Origin: Bdellovibrio sp. UBA4095
Lineage (GTDB): Bacteria; Bdellovibrionota; Bdellovibrionia; Bdellovibrionales; Bdellovibrionaceae
DNA length: 64,000 bases
Direction of reading: 5' to 3'
NCBI GenBank assembly: GCA_002381805.1
Contig: DFXZ01000014.1
Coordinates: 241,277-305,276 of the forward strand
Translations under genes and position numbers: made by a program
The notes under the pieces: model-generated
Told to the model about the DNA's origin: nothing
Databases searched by the model: none
What the model saw: only the letters and a program-made list of their open reading frames with translations
In this document: piece by piece, positions 40,670 through 50,336 of the stretch
Layout of the letters: every line of letters begins with the position of its first letter
Position numbering within the stretch: the first letter of the stretch is position 1

Positions 40670-42808
40670 ATGGACCACTCAGGGCATGAAAGCACTTTGA
40701 CCGCAACGACTGTCACAGATGGAGGCTCGGCGAGTTCCATAGCTGGGTTTTTCTCGGAAGAGTTCTTTATGCCTCACGGTCACTGCTTTCTATGGAAGCC
40801 CTGGCTCTTATGGACCCATGTAATCAGTGACTTCCTGATCGGTCTGGCCTACCTGGCGATTTCGATCAGCCTATATTTCATAATTCGCAGAGTTCAGATT
40901 CAGTTTTCAGCAGTTGTCTTGGCCTTTGGTACTTTTATCGGCGCCTGCGGTATCACCCATTTTATGGGCATCTGGAACATGTGGTACGCTGACTACTGGG
41001 CAAGCGGCTTTGTCAAATTCATAACTGCTATCGCTTCCGTTGCCACCAGCATCTGGCTTTTAAAGCTGCGACCGCAGATTTTCAGAGTCGCAGAAGCTTC
41101 CCATCTGGCAGAACAGCGTCGCCTGGATCTCGAGGCCCTTACTCAGGACTTAGAATCTCGAGTTGAACAACGCACGCGAGATCTTGCGGAAAGCCGTTGG
41201 CGAGCCCAAGCAGAAGAAGAAAAGCTGCGCATAATTACCGACTCCATTCCCGCTCTCGTGGCCAGTCTAGACGCTAACGGCAGATATCAGATGGCGAACA
41301 AAGCCTATTTAAACTGGATCAAAAAAGATTTCGAATCAATTGTTGGCAAACACCTGCAGGAAGGAATTGGAGAGTCTGCATATCGCAAAGTTGCACCCTA
41401 TCTTGAAAAAGCTCGAAAGGGTGAAGCTGTAAACTTTGAAATAAGACAGACATACCCATCCGGCCTTCGTTATGTGAGCATCAACTACATTCCCACCCGG
41501 AATGAAGTCCATGAGGTCGATCGCATTATTGTGATCATCAATGACCAGACTGAAATGAAAGAAGCATTTAAGGCCATCGAGGAAGCAAAAATAAAAGCGG
41601 AAGAAGCCAATCAAGCTAAGTCTGCATTCCTCGCAAATATGAGTCATGAGATTCGCACTCCCCTTGGCGCAATGATAGGATTCGCGCAAATACTTATAGA
41701 AGACAAGCCAAGTTTATCGCAAGAGTACAACAGCCTCTTAACGATTAAAAGAAATGGCGAACAGCTATTTCGTATAATCAACGAAATTCTGGATATTTCA
41801 AAAATTGAAGCGAACAAGCTTGAAGTCGAAAAATTAGTGTTCGATCCGAAAGAGGTCATTGACGATGCCTTGGCCCTGCTTGATTTCAAAGCCAAAGAAA
41901 AAGGACTTAAATTCATTTCGCGAACGATAGGGTCGCTTCCGAGAACCATCACCTCGGATCCCACCCGCATTCGTCAAATTCTGATCAATATCATCGGCAA
42001 TGCGATCAAATTCACTGATAGTGGTGAAATCGAGACCTCATTTCAAATCATCCAGCCAGAGCCTCGCGCCACGCACGAAAAGCAAAACGCTCTTTTATGT
42101 GTCAAAGTTCGCGACACTGGACCAGGGATTCCAGAAACTAAAAGAGCTTTTTTGTTTAAACCGTTCTCTCAAGCAGATCATTCTATGACTCGGAAATTTG
42201 GCGGAACGGGACTGGGTCTTTATCTTTCCCGAAGACTCGCCCAAGCTTTGGGCGGAGATGTCAAACTCGATGAGAACCATTATGGTCCCGGATCAATATT
42301 CACAATACTGATAGATACCGGTGCAGACATAGAAGCCATTTTCAAAGATCAAAATCGAACACCAGCATTAGTTCATCAAAACACGGGCACCAAAAAATAC
42401 GAGAAGCTTGATGGAGTTCGAGTTGTCACGGTTGACGATTCTCAAGACAATCTGGAACTGGTCTTTCGCTTTCTCAGCCTCGCAGGTGCCGATGTTCAGG
42501 TGTTTGATTCTGCAGAACGTGCCATTCCGATAATTCTTGACCAACATTTTGATGTCGTTTTAATGGATCTCATGATGCCTGACCTAGACGGATATCAAGC
42601 GCTAATAAGACTTAGAAACTCTGGGTACACCGGGACCATCATCGCCTTGACGGCTCACGCAATGCGCGGTGAGCGAGAACGCTGTCTTAAAATGGGATTT
42701 GACGATTTTTTAGTCAAACCCATCAATCGCTTAGACCTTACGAGAGTCGTGAAAGCCTATGCAAGTGACAATAGAGACGATAAAAAAGAAAATTTAGATG
42801 AATTATAA
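40670..42808 (+). CDS. Hybrid histidine kinase with ethylene-receptor-like sensor
   Basis: 712 residues from the ATG at 40670 (AGGGGG just before it); an ATG at 40643 is also open. The N-terminal membrane module (about 32-120) has HVISDFLIGLAYLAIS, then GTFIGACGITHFMGIWNMW. The Asp of SDF and the Cys and His of CGITH are the residues that hold Cu(I) in plant ETR1. Then a coiled coil, a PAS domain (about 180-300), HisKA with SHEIRTPL (H near 326), an HATPase with NAIKFTDSGE and DTGPGIPE, and a receiver with VLMDLMMPD (D near 632). Whether it binds ethylene or another small ligand through copper is open. No separate output gene is adjacent. Confidence 0.88.
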   Translation: MDHSGHESTLTATTVTDGGSASSIAGFFSEEFFMPHGHCFLWKPWLLWTHVISDFLIGLAYLAISISLYFIIRRVQIQFSAVVLAFGTFIGACGITHFMGIWNMWYADYWASGFVKFITAIASVATSIWLLKLRPQIFRVAEASHLAEQRRLDLEALTQDLESRVEQRTRDLAESRWRAQAEEEKLRIITDSIPALVASLDANGRYQMANKAYLNWIKKDFESIVGKHLQEGIGESAYRKVAPYLEKARKGEAVNFEIRQTYPSGLRYVSINYIPTRNEVHEVDRIIVIINDQTEMKEAFKAIEEAKIKAEEANQAKSAFLANMSHEIRTPLGAMIGFAQILIEDKPSLSQEYNSLLTIKRNGEQLFRIINEILDISKIEANKLEVEKLVFDPKEVIDDALALLDFKAKEKGLKFISRTIGSLPRTITSDPTRIRQILINIIGNAIKFTDSGEIETSFQIIQPEPRATHEKQNALLCVKVRDTGPGIPETKRAFLFKPFSQADHSMTRKFGGTGLGLYLSRRLAQALGGDVKLDENHYGPGSIFTILIDTGADIEAIFKDQNRTPALVHQNTGTKKYEKLDGVRVVTVDDSQDNLELVFRFLSLAGADVQVFDSAERAIPIILDQHFDVVLMDLMMPDLDGYQALIRLRNSGYTGTIIALTAHAMRGERERCLKMGFDDFLVKPINRLDLTRVVKAYASDNRDDKKENLDEL

Positions 42809-42862
42809 ACTGACATTTTGACTTGCCCTGAATCTGCCTCTGGCTTTACTCTTATTCTCAAC

Positions 42863-44104
42863 ATGATTAAAAAAATACTTCTACTGACAGCACTTCTTAG
42901 TTTGGGCCTGGTTTCCGCTTTCTTCATATCGCCAACGTTTTCTGCTAAAAATAATAGCAACGTCGAGCTTGCTTCAGAATCTCCCCAAGTCACTGTTCCT
43001 GTTGAGCTTCCCTTAGAGCAACGTTATCCCTATGTCGTGCCTCCTAAAACTTCACTTTCCCAAGTGCTAAGAAGTCTCGATATCAGTGCTCAAGAGATTC
43101 ATTCTATTGTTCAAGCCGCTATGCCCCACCGGAACCTTGCGCGAATTGTTCCCGGGACTCGCTTTCAGCTATTCTATAGCGAGCAAGATCCATCCGAATT
43201 CCGCGGCATCAAGTTTCGTTTCACACCTCAGGAAATTATTCATGTGCAAAGAGTCGACGGCACTTGGCATGCCGAGAAAATTATAAAACCAGTCACCACG
43301 AAAGTAGTGACTTTCAAGGGTGTGGTTAAAAGCAGCCTTTGGGAATCTGCCGCCGAAGCCAAGATGAATCCAACCTTGATTTCAGAGCTTGCCGAAATTT
43401 TTGCTTGGCAGGTAGACTTCGCGCGCGAAGTTCAAGTGAACGACCGCTGGCGCCTTTCGGTAGAGCAAGAATTTATTGGAAACGAAGCGATCGGTTGGGG
43501 CTCGATTCTTTCTGCAGAGTATATTAATTCTGGAGTCGCCTACACAGCAGTTCTTTTTAGAAAAGGCGATGAAGATCTTGGCTACTTTGCACCAGATGGT
43601 TCCAGCCTCAAGAAAATGTTTCTTAAAAGTCCGATCCAATATGGACGAATTTCTTCTAAATTTCAGAAACGACGATTTCATCCCGTTCTAAAAACCGCCC
43701 GACCTCATCTGGGCGTTGACTATGCCGCCCCTACTGGCACACCCATTCGTGCGGTCGGCGATGGTCGAGTGACCTTAGCAGGCTGGAGCGGAGGTGGCGG
43801 CAACGTCATTAAAATTCGCCATAATTCTACTTATGAAACTGCTTACAAGCACCTGAGTCGCTTCGCAAAAGGTATTAAATCAGGAACTAAAGTAGTCCAA
43901 GGTCAAACCATTGGCTATGTCGGCTCCACCGGACTTTCTACCGGTCCTCATTTACACTTTGAGTTTTTTGTTGCTGGCAGATACACCGATCCGCTCTCTC
44001 AAAAGTTTCCGCAGGCGGCCGCCGTACCATCGATCCACCTAGCTGATTTTTCAGCTAGCAAGGCATCGTTTTTAAGCCAACTACCCGAATGGGATTTTAA
44101 TTAA
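42863..44104 (+). CDS. M23 murein endopeptidase (LytM family)
   Basis: 413 residues; the ATG at 42863 is taken because it yields a membrane anchor/signal (ILLLTALLSLGLVSAFF), though the ribosome binding site is weak. N-terminal part has a LysM-like/OapA-type region (VPPKTSLSQVLRSLDISAQE). The C-terminal M23 domain (about 285-385) contains RPHLGVDYAAP and GPHLHFEF, the zinc ligands. Resembles MepM/ShyA endopeptidases that cut cross-links. It follows the hybrid kinase after 54 bases, perhaps on the same transcript. Confidence 0.9.
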   Translation: MIKKILLLTALLSLGLVSAFFISPTFSAKNNSNVELASESPQVTVPVELPLEQRYPYVVPPKTSLSQVLRSLDISAQEIHSIVQAAMPHRNLARIVPGTRFQLFYSEQDPSEFRGIKFRFTPQEIIHVQRVDGTWHAEKIIKPVTTKVVTFKGVVKSSLWESAAEAKMNPTLISELAEIFAWQVDFAREVQVNDRWRLSVEQEFIGNEAIGWGSILSAEYINSGVAYTAVLFRKGDEDLGYFAPDGSSLKKMFLKSPIQYGRISSKFQKRRFHPVLKTARPHLGVDYAAPTGTPIRAVGDGRVTLAGWSGGGGNVIKIRHNSTYETAYKHLSRFAKGIKSGTKVVQGQTIGYVGSTGLSTGPHLHFEFFVAGRYTDPLSQKFPQAAAVPSIHLADFSASKASFLSQLPEWDFN

Positions 44105-44125
44105 GCGGACGAAAGTATATTTCGC

Positions 44126-45190
44126 TTAGAAACAGAATGCAGGGCGCTTTGCCTGATAATTATATAAAAACAGTAGACGCGAACTCTTAATAGAATTGGT
44201 CTCTGAACTTACAAACAATCCAGGTTTTTTGTTAGCAGCATCTTGCAAAGTCAGGTCAATTTCTAAGCGAACGGCATTCACGCAAGATATAAGATTTGTT
44301 CCCACGATCGAAGAGAGAAATTCATTCACTTCAGTTTTAGCCTTCGGAGCCGCATACTGAACTTTAAAATCAGAGATCTGATATTTACCCACGGGATTTT
44401 TGAGCAAGACTTCTATCTTATTTCCGGAAGACTGATCGATCTCAATCAGGGAACCGTCTTGCTTTGCACGACAGATGATGGAGGTTCTGGTCGCAAAAAC
44501 CTCGGAACCTGGAATAAAGCCCACCGCTTTCTTTTGACCAGTGCCCCCGTTTAACATTTCTGGCATCTCTAATTCAACTGCTGCGAACGTGAACTTCTTA
44601 TTAAGTCCATCCAAACCTTTTTTAGGCTGATCATCGTAAGGATCTTTCGGATGATCTTTAAAGATCTTATGCTTTTTTATCTTGTATCTTCTAACGCTTG
44701 CGATTTCCGCGTCAGCAATGACAATCTCCATAGGAGCCCGCTTATTTGTAAAAAGCGAAGTATCGTCTTCTGTCGTGACTCTAAGCTCGCTGGCGCTATT
44801 GCTAATCCCCACATGCTGAGACTCATTCCAAGGACGTAAAACCCTTGCTGACGGCATCGTGTGATCAAACGAAGTAAAGCGCAGAATCGATTGTTCTGGA
44901 TTACAGACGCTTGGTGCTTTGCTTGGATGAACGTCGGTAATTCCGTAAAAAAGCGAATCACCCTGACTCAGAAGATCTTCCACTGGATCTAGACGAGTTG
45001 TATTCCGGATAATGCGATTCAGATCCTCCTTAAGCATTTGGCTTTCTGCAATGGTATCCGACCACTCCTGGAAGCTTGCGTTCTGCTGAAGGAATCCATA
45101 CACCAGTGCCGTAGCGCTGGATACTATGATGACCGCCAGTCCCATAGCCATGATTAATTCAGTAATAGTGTAGCCTTTTTGGAATTTCAT
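44126..45190 (-). CDS. Type IV minor pilin, PilW-like
   Basis: 354 residues. The prepilin leader is short: KFQKG cut before YTITELIMAMGLAVIIVSSA, with the glutamate at position +5. The rest is a large globular domain with four cysteines. Last gene of a three-gene operon (TGATG overlap with the previous gene). PilW/PilX/PilV-type minor pilins prime assembly of the pilus tip. The size, position and leader support the call. Bdellovibrio pili take part in prey entry. Confidence 0.75.
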   Translation of the reverse strand: MKFQKGYTITELIMAMGLAVIIVSSATALVYGFLQQNASFQEWSDTIAESQMLKEDLNRIIRNTTRLDPVEDLLSQGDSLFYGITDVHPSKAPSVCNPEQSILRFTSFDHTMPSARVLRPWNESQHVGISNSASELRVTTEDDTSLFTNKRAPMEIVIADAEIASVRRYKIKKHKIFKDHPKDPYDDQPKKGLDGLNKKFTFAAVELEMPEMLNGGTGQKKAVGFIPGSEVFATRTSIICRAKQDGSLIEIDQSSGNKIEVLLKNPVGKYQISDFKVQYAAPKAKTEVNEFLSSIVGTNLISCVNAVRLEIDLTLQDAANKKPGLFVSSETNSIKSSRLLFLYNYQAKRPAFCF

Positions 45191-45693
45191 CAGTTCCTTT
45201 TGAAAATGGATAACGCCGTCTCGTCTATTACTGCACTTCCACCAGAAACTCGACTAAGAGCGATCAAATTGAACTGGCGAAGAGAATCGATATATTTAGG
45301 AAGCTTCAATCCATCCGTCGGAGTAAAAACAATGTCAATTTTATCCGATCCCAAAACTTCCCAGATAATCACGATATTGCCTTCAGAAGGACTCGACTTA
45401 GCACAGCCGCTTTGAGGTTTAGGCAACTTGACTTCAGAGACCATTTTCTTATCGCGGCTATAGATTCTGGTAACACAGCTATTCTTACCTGGTAAGTCCG
45501 AAAGCTTATTGCCCTTAATTTCTAAAACATTTTGCAAAAGGATTTCTTTCTCGATCTGCGACTGATTAGATTCAGATTTTGATTTTTGAAATGCCATATA
45601 AAGCGACAAGTAGCTGGTGACACTTAAAACAAAAAGCCCCAAAGAAAGCATCACTTCGATAAATGTTAGACCTTTGCTATTTAATTTCATCAT
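45190..45693 (-). CDS. Type IV minor pilin, PilV-like
   Basis: 167 residues. Prepilin cleavage motif NSKG cut before LTFIEVMLSLGLFVLSVTSY, with E at +5. Two cysteines (KNSCVTRI and QSGCAKSS) likely pair. It starts with an ATGA overlap from the preceding gene and ends with TGATG into the next, so the three genes are tightly coupled. Confidence 0.78.
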   Translation of the reverse strand: MMKLNSKGLTFIEVMLSLGLFVLSVTSYLSLYMAFQKSKSESNQSQIEKEILLQNVLEIKGNKLSDLPGKNSCVTRIYSRDKKMVSEVKLPKPQSGCAKSSPSEGNIVIIWEVLGSDKIDIVFTPTDGLKLPKYIDSLRQFNLIALSRVSGGSAVIDETALSIFKRN

Positions 45694-48260
45694 CGGTGCG
45701 ACTCAATCATTGGTAAATCGAGGCCCGTAAAGCCTCCAAGATTCTTAAAATTGTCATCAGCAGCTCTAAACACGAAAGTATATCCTCCATCGTTAAGAGA
45801 CGGACTCAAAGCTGCCAGTTCCGTTTTATGTGGCGGAGCCAGATACCGAACATTGTCTGCGATACAAGGAGTGTCCGCTGGACGATGTTGAAAACTGTAG
45901 GCGCTATCATATTGAAAGCCATGATCACTCAGATCGAAAAGTCCGGCAATATCGGGGGAGTATCTATTCGTGATCCTTTTATAACCTGCCGCCACAAGAT
46001 CCGCTTTCGTAGGATGACCCGTGAAATTGAAATTCATATGCACCCGCCCTCCCGTGTAATCTACGATGGCGGTTTTTTGCGCAAGTGGCGTCGACATCTG
46101 CAGCTTGAAGACCCGAGGCATGTAGTAGTCGGCGAACTCATTGCTGCCGCCATAAAAACGCGAAGTCAAAGGCGGCAAAGGAGCATTGGGACTTGCAATA
46201 AGTGGAGAACTCGCAGCAGGAACATAACTTCTGTCCGACACCGCCACACCAGGAATCGGAGCCAACGGGTGTCCCAAGCGGGTCATCATGCATTGGTTAC
46301 CAATTCGGTTGTGACCGGTTCCATCGGGGCCACTCCAAAGTCCTTGAAGCGTAAAAGGCTTGCTGGCGTTGACATCTATAGAAGTGATAAGGTTCAAATT
46401 TTTCAATCGGTAAGTTCTGAAACCGTATCGGTAAGCATCGCTCTCCCATCGATGATAGTCAGTGATGTTATGTCTCTGTGCCTTAATTTTACCGCCAGAT
46501 ACCGGATATATCGCGTCTAGAAGATCGGGACTCATTGGCTTATAAAAGGGACTGATCAGATGTACCGTTTCGGGCGTTAAAAACGTCATGCCGATTGGTT
46601 GAACTGCATCTGCATCATCAGTATTAAAACCAACGGTGCGCGCCCGTGCAGGATCCACATCCATTGGGGAAGTTAAGTCGCTCTGATGACCTTGCAAAGT
46701 TAGAAGTTTCTCACTGACTACCCATAAGGAAATGGCAGCGCGCACTTCCGGATCCACCACATCAGGGAAAAAACCCTTCGCATCGTTTTGGGTAATTGTG
46801 GTCGGTTGTTTCAGATAGACGATTCGGCGCAGACTTCTTTTGCGATAGTCTTCATTTTTATACAGACCTGGAGAAAAATTTTTGATCGGCAAACTGTCCA
46901 AATTAACTTTCGAAATTTTTAAACAATTTTTTGATCCGGTCATCGAATATGACGACATAAACTTCAAATCCCAAACCGGACAGTCATCGTAGGGATCCGT
47001 AGGTGTGTCGACGACAGCGCCACAAAGCTTTGCATCCTCCTCGAGTGATTCCAATTGATCCCAACCTATTTCAGGAACTGGGACCTCGACGGCATCAGAG
47101 GTAAAAAGAACACCGTTCAAATTTGCATCTTCTTTCCATTTGGCAAAGCCCCTGGGAAAATGCTCGCTATTTGAACAATGTTTATTATAGCGATCTTTCA
47201 TCAAACAGGTGAAATTCGCAGTTTTAAGATTATGATTTCCGCTGCCCCACAAATATCGGATGATGGTGTATCTATCAGTGTCATTGAAATAAGTTCCGTT
47301 ATCAGTAGCAGAATGCGCTAGCAAAGGAGGCTGCACACCTCCAAAAAGTGCAATCGGATAGACATTCGCAGCAACTTGAGGACGTGTCACTAGAGCCAAA
47401 GAAGGATCCTCAACAGTTTGACGAAGGTTTTCGGCCAAGACAGGATCACTCAGAACCACCAAATTTCCAGCTCCAAATTGCCCCCAAAATGGACCATTGG
47501 CTTCTTTATAGGGAGAAAGCAGTGTCATAAGCTGGGCTGAATTCGGCACTTCGGGCGGTCCCGGTGGGTTCGATGGGTCCTCCGGATCGCTTAACTGGTT
47601 TGGTCGATAAGAGATACCTTTCTTAAACTGCAGGCGATCTCCTTGCAATATCATTCCGTGCTCATCAGGGAAGTTCTCGGGATAACCGTTCCAGTTGGTT
47701 GGTTGAGAGGGGCTGCGCGCATTGATAGAACCCTGCACTTCCAACGGACCATTAGAATAGATCTTTCGTGATTTTCCAATAAGTGCCGAGGGACTGCGCA
47801 CATCTCCGGACTGACTGATCGTCAACGCAGTTTCGCCCCCTGAATACAAAAGGTATTCAGAGACATCAGCGACACGTACCTGTTTTTTAAAGCGCGATTT
47901 AAAGGTTTTATATTGTCCTGAAGCCACCAGTTCGAAGTTCCGCGTTTCAAGATTATACTTAACATCAACTTTCCAAGACGGTCCCGTGGAGCTTTCTGAG
48001 GTCACAGAAAAAGTTTCTGACTTCAAACAATCTTTATCAGGAGGTGGCTCCCAAAGTCGACGCTCCAACGCTGACTCAATAATCGCGAAAGATGAACTCG
48101 TAACTTCATCTAAAAGAAGTCGATCAATTTCACGCATTCGAATAGAGGTGTTTCTATTGATAAGATCTAAAGACGTGTAGAGCAAAATGGAAAAAACGAC
48201 TGACAATATCAGCGTAATTAGAATAACAGATTGTCCTGACCGGTTTTTGAGTATCCGCAT
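45690..48260 (-). CDS. PilX-like pilus assembly protein, very long
   Basis: 856 residues from the ATG at 48260; a TTG at 48293 is an alternative. Near the start NRSGQSVILITLILSVVFSI resembles the atypical leader of PilX/GspK-type components. The rest, about 800 residues, is much larger than usual PilX (about 200), with repeated Pro-rich loops (DPEDPSNPPGPPEVPN) and several cysteines. It may be a tip adhesin. First gene of the minor-pilin operon. No ribosome binding site seen at either start. Confidence 0.65.
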   Translation of the reverse strand: MRILKNRSGQSVILITLILSVVFSILLYTSLDLINRNTSIRMREIDRLLLDEVTSSSFAIIESALERRLWEPPPDKDCLKSETFSVTSESSTGPSWKVDVKYNLETRNFELVASGQYKTFKSRFKKQVRVADVSEYLLYSGGETALTISQSGDVRSPSALIGKSRKIYSNGPLEVQGSINARSPSQPTNWNGYPENFPDEHGMILQGDRLQFKKGISYRPNQLSDPEDPSNPPGPPEVPNSAQLMTLLSPYKEANGPFWGQFGAGNLVVLSDPVLAENLRQTVEDPSLALVTRPQVAANVYPIALFGGVQPPLLAHSATDNGTYFNDTDRYTIIRYLWGSGNHNLKTANFTCLMKDRYNKHCSNSEHFPRGFAKWKEDANLNGVLFTSDAVEVPVPEIGWDQLESLEEDAKLCGAVVDTPTDPYDDCPVWDLKFMSSYSMTGSKNCLKISKVNLDSLPIKNFSPGLYKNEDYRKRSLRRIVYLKQPTTITQNDAKGFFPDVVDPEVRAAISLWVVSEKLLTLQGHQSDLTSPMDVDPARARTVGFNTDDADAVQPIGMTFLTPETVHLISPFYKPMSPDLLDAIYPVSGGKIKAQRHNITDYHRWESDAYRYGFRTYRLKNLNLITSIDVNASKPFTLQGLWSGPDGTGHNRIGNQCMMTRLGHPLAPIPGVAVSDRSYVPAASSPLIASPNAPLPPLTSRFYGGSNEFADYYMPRVFKLQMSTPLAQKTAIVDYTGGRVHMNFNFTGHPTKADLVAAGYKRITNRYSPDIAGLFDLSDHGFQYDSAYSFQHRPADTPCIADNVRYLAPPHKTELAALSPSLNDGGYTFVFRAADDNFKNLGGFTGLDLPMIESHR

Positions 48261-48323
48261 GTAGAGTTTAATTTTAAGCTCAGCAGTACTCAACGGCTAG
48301 CTGTTTTGCGCAATGACTCAAAA

Positions 48324-50177
48324 CTAGACCTTTGGAGATAGATCCGCACCACTCTCTCCCGAAGGAACTAATTCCGCGGCAAGAGCCATCACTTCGTCCT
48401 CCACCAGTGTTTCTTTCTTTAATAGCAGCTTGGCTCCTTTCTCAAGTATGGATTTATTAGTCACCAATATATTCTTTGCGACAAGCTCCGCACCCTCTAC
48501 CAATTGCTTTATTTCCTGATCGATTATTTTTGCGCTCTCTTCACTGCGCTCTCGCTGCAGACTCGCAGGACCGGCTCTCTCTAAAAAAACATTCTGAGGT
48601 TGTTCAAAAACGACGTTGCCAAGTTTCGCGCTCATTCCGTACTTAGTAACAAGTGCTTCCGCAATATTTGTTACCTTCACAAGGTCATCCGCCGCCCCGG
48701 TGGAAATTTCTCCAAATATAACACTTTCGGCCACCCGACCTCCCAGGAGCACCGACATTTTGTTCACTAGTTCTTGTCGAGTCATAAGATAGCGATCTTC
48801 GGTTGGACGCTGCAATGTATACCCCAAAGCCCCAATTCCTCGAGGAATGATCGATATCTTCTGCACCTTATCCACACCGGGCAATGCACAGCCCACCAAC
48901 GCATGACCCATTTCATGATACGCTACGATTTCTCTTTCTCGCACATTCATCAAACGACTCTTTTTTTCAAGCCCCGCTACTATTCTCTCGACGGCGCTTA
49001 GAAAATCCTCGTCGGCCACCACATCAGATTTACGTCGAGTTGCCGCCAGTGCCGCCTCATTGACCAGATTCGCCAGATCAGCTCCCGTAAAACCAGGAGT
49101 CAAACCTGCGATGTGCTCAATATTGACGGACTTCTGAAATTTCACTTTACGCAAGTGTACTTTCAAAATTTGTTCTCGGCCCGTTTTATCGGGACGATCT
49201 ACAAGAACCTGCCTGTCAAATCGACCGGCCCGAAGCAGTGCGGGATCCAAAACTTCAGGGCGGTTCGTTGCAGCAAGAAGAACCACACCCGTTGTCGTAT
49301 CAAATCCGTCGAGTTCAGAAAGCAACTGATTTAGAGTCTGTTCTTTTTCATCGTGCCCCCCCTGAAACATCCCAGGAGCTCGGGCCTTACCCAGCGCATC
49401 GAGTTCATCAATAAAAATGATACAAGGAGCCTGCTTTCTTGCCTGTTCAAAAAGATCCCTTACCCGCGAAGCTCCGACACCTACAAATAGTTCTACAAAT
49501 TCTGACCCATTAATCGAGAAAAACGGAACGCGAGCCTCACCCGCGACAGCTTTGGCAAGAAGTGTCTTCCCCGTACCTGGAGGACCCACCAGCAAAATAC
49601 CTTTGGGCATTCTTGCACCCAACGCCTCGTACTCCGCTGGATTTTTTAAAAAGTTCACGACCTCAAGAAGTTCTTCTTTTGCCTCATCGACGCCAGCTAC
49701 GTCGTCAAAGGTCGTCTTTATATTTGCCTCTACGTAAAGCTTGGCTTTACTCTTTCCAACTGACATCAAGCCGGGCATACCTCCTCCAGCCTTCTCCGCC
49801 ATTTTTCGCATAATAAAGAGCCATATCCCGATAAAGAGTAAGACAGGCAAAACCCAAGATAAAATATCACGCAAAAATGTATTTTCAATTTGTTGGGAGT
49901 AAGTCACATCAGCTTCGGCAAGATCGGTCGCAAGTTCAGGCTCTACTCTAGTAGTTATAAAAATCTTTTTTTTATCTTCGCGAGCTTGCTTGAATTCGCC
50001 GCGAATGAACTGCTCGCTTATGTTCAGATTATCGACTGCCTTGTTTTTCAGAAGTTCTTCAAACTCACTGTAAGGAATTGTTGCAACCTGTGTTGATTGA
50101 AACCACATCCCTTGAATATAGAAAACAGCTAACATAAAAGCGAGGAACCAAAAAACGTTGAACCGTCCTTTACCCAT
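48324..50177 (-). CDS. ftsH: FtsH-type membrane AAA protease
   Basis: 617 residues with GAGGGATGC before the ATG. Two helices (about 9-27 and 108-126) enclose a periplasmic segment. AAA core: GPPGTGKT (about 194-201), IIFIDELDALG, and NRPEVLDPALLRAGRFDRQ. The zinc site is HEMGH (about 418-422), a normal HExGH variant with M in place of A, and SIIPRGIGALGYTLQRPTED follows. This fits the FtsH subclade that has YHEMGHAL. It degrades membrane and regulatory proteins. The upstream leader has an imperfect inverted repeat (50213-50244). Confidence 0.93.
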   Translation of the reverse strand: MGKGRFNVFWFLAFMLAVFYIQGMWFQSTQVATIPYSEFEELLKNKAVDNLNISEQFIRGEFKQAREDKKKIFITTRVEPELATDLAEADVTYSQQIENTFLRDILSWVLPVLLFIGIWLFIMRKMAEKAGGGMPGLMSVGKSKAKLYVEANIKTTFDDVAGVDEAKEELLEVVNFLKNPAEYEALGARMPKGILLVGPPGTGKTLLAKAVAGEARVPFFSINGSEFVELFVGVGASRVRDLFEQARKQAPCIIFIDELDALGKARAPGMFQGGHDEKEQTLNQLLSELDGFDTTTGVVLLAATNRPEVLDPALLRAGRFDRQVLVDRPDKTGREQILKVHLRKVKFQKSVNIEHIAGLTPGFTGADLANLVNEAALAATRRKSDVVADEDFLSAVERIVAGLEKKSRLMNVREREIVAYHEMGHALVGCALPGVDKVQKISIIPRGIGALGYTLQRPTEDRYLMTRQELVNKMSVLLGGRVAESVIFGEISTGAADDLVKVTNIAEALVTKYGMSAKLGNVVFEQPQNVFLERAGPASLQRERSEESAKIIDQEIKQLVEGAELVAKNILVTNKSILEKGAKLLLKKETLVEDEVMALAAELVPSGESGADLSPKV

Positions 50178-50302
50178 AGCATCCCTCGCAAGTCTGACTA
50201 CAAGAAAAAATCATAGTTATCTCCTAGATAGAGAATTTAACTATGCGCCTGATTAAGGATGCTTTAAATAGATATTCGCTTTTTTGACGATTGCCACATG
50301 CA

Positions 50303-50329
50303 CTTGGCAAACTTATCTAGTTTGCCAAG
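50303..50329 (-). terminator. Hairpin after the nirK-nirV-SCO operon
   Basis: CTTGGCAAACT and AGTTTGCCAAG form a perfect 11-bp stem with a TATCT loop, seven bases after the SCO stop. T-run missing. Operon-end hairpin. Confidence 0.65.
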
Positions 50330-50336
50330 CAGATTA

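Noticed and set aside
40527..40690. Possible frameshifted extension of the 21-residue peptide
   Set aside because: A shift at the A-run gives an open frame, but it has no domain, and it overlaps the kinase start.
45828..46520. Plus-strand frame of 230 residues
   Set aside because: Shadow of the PilX-like gene; very Arg/His-rich, no ribosome binding site and no domain.
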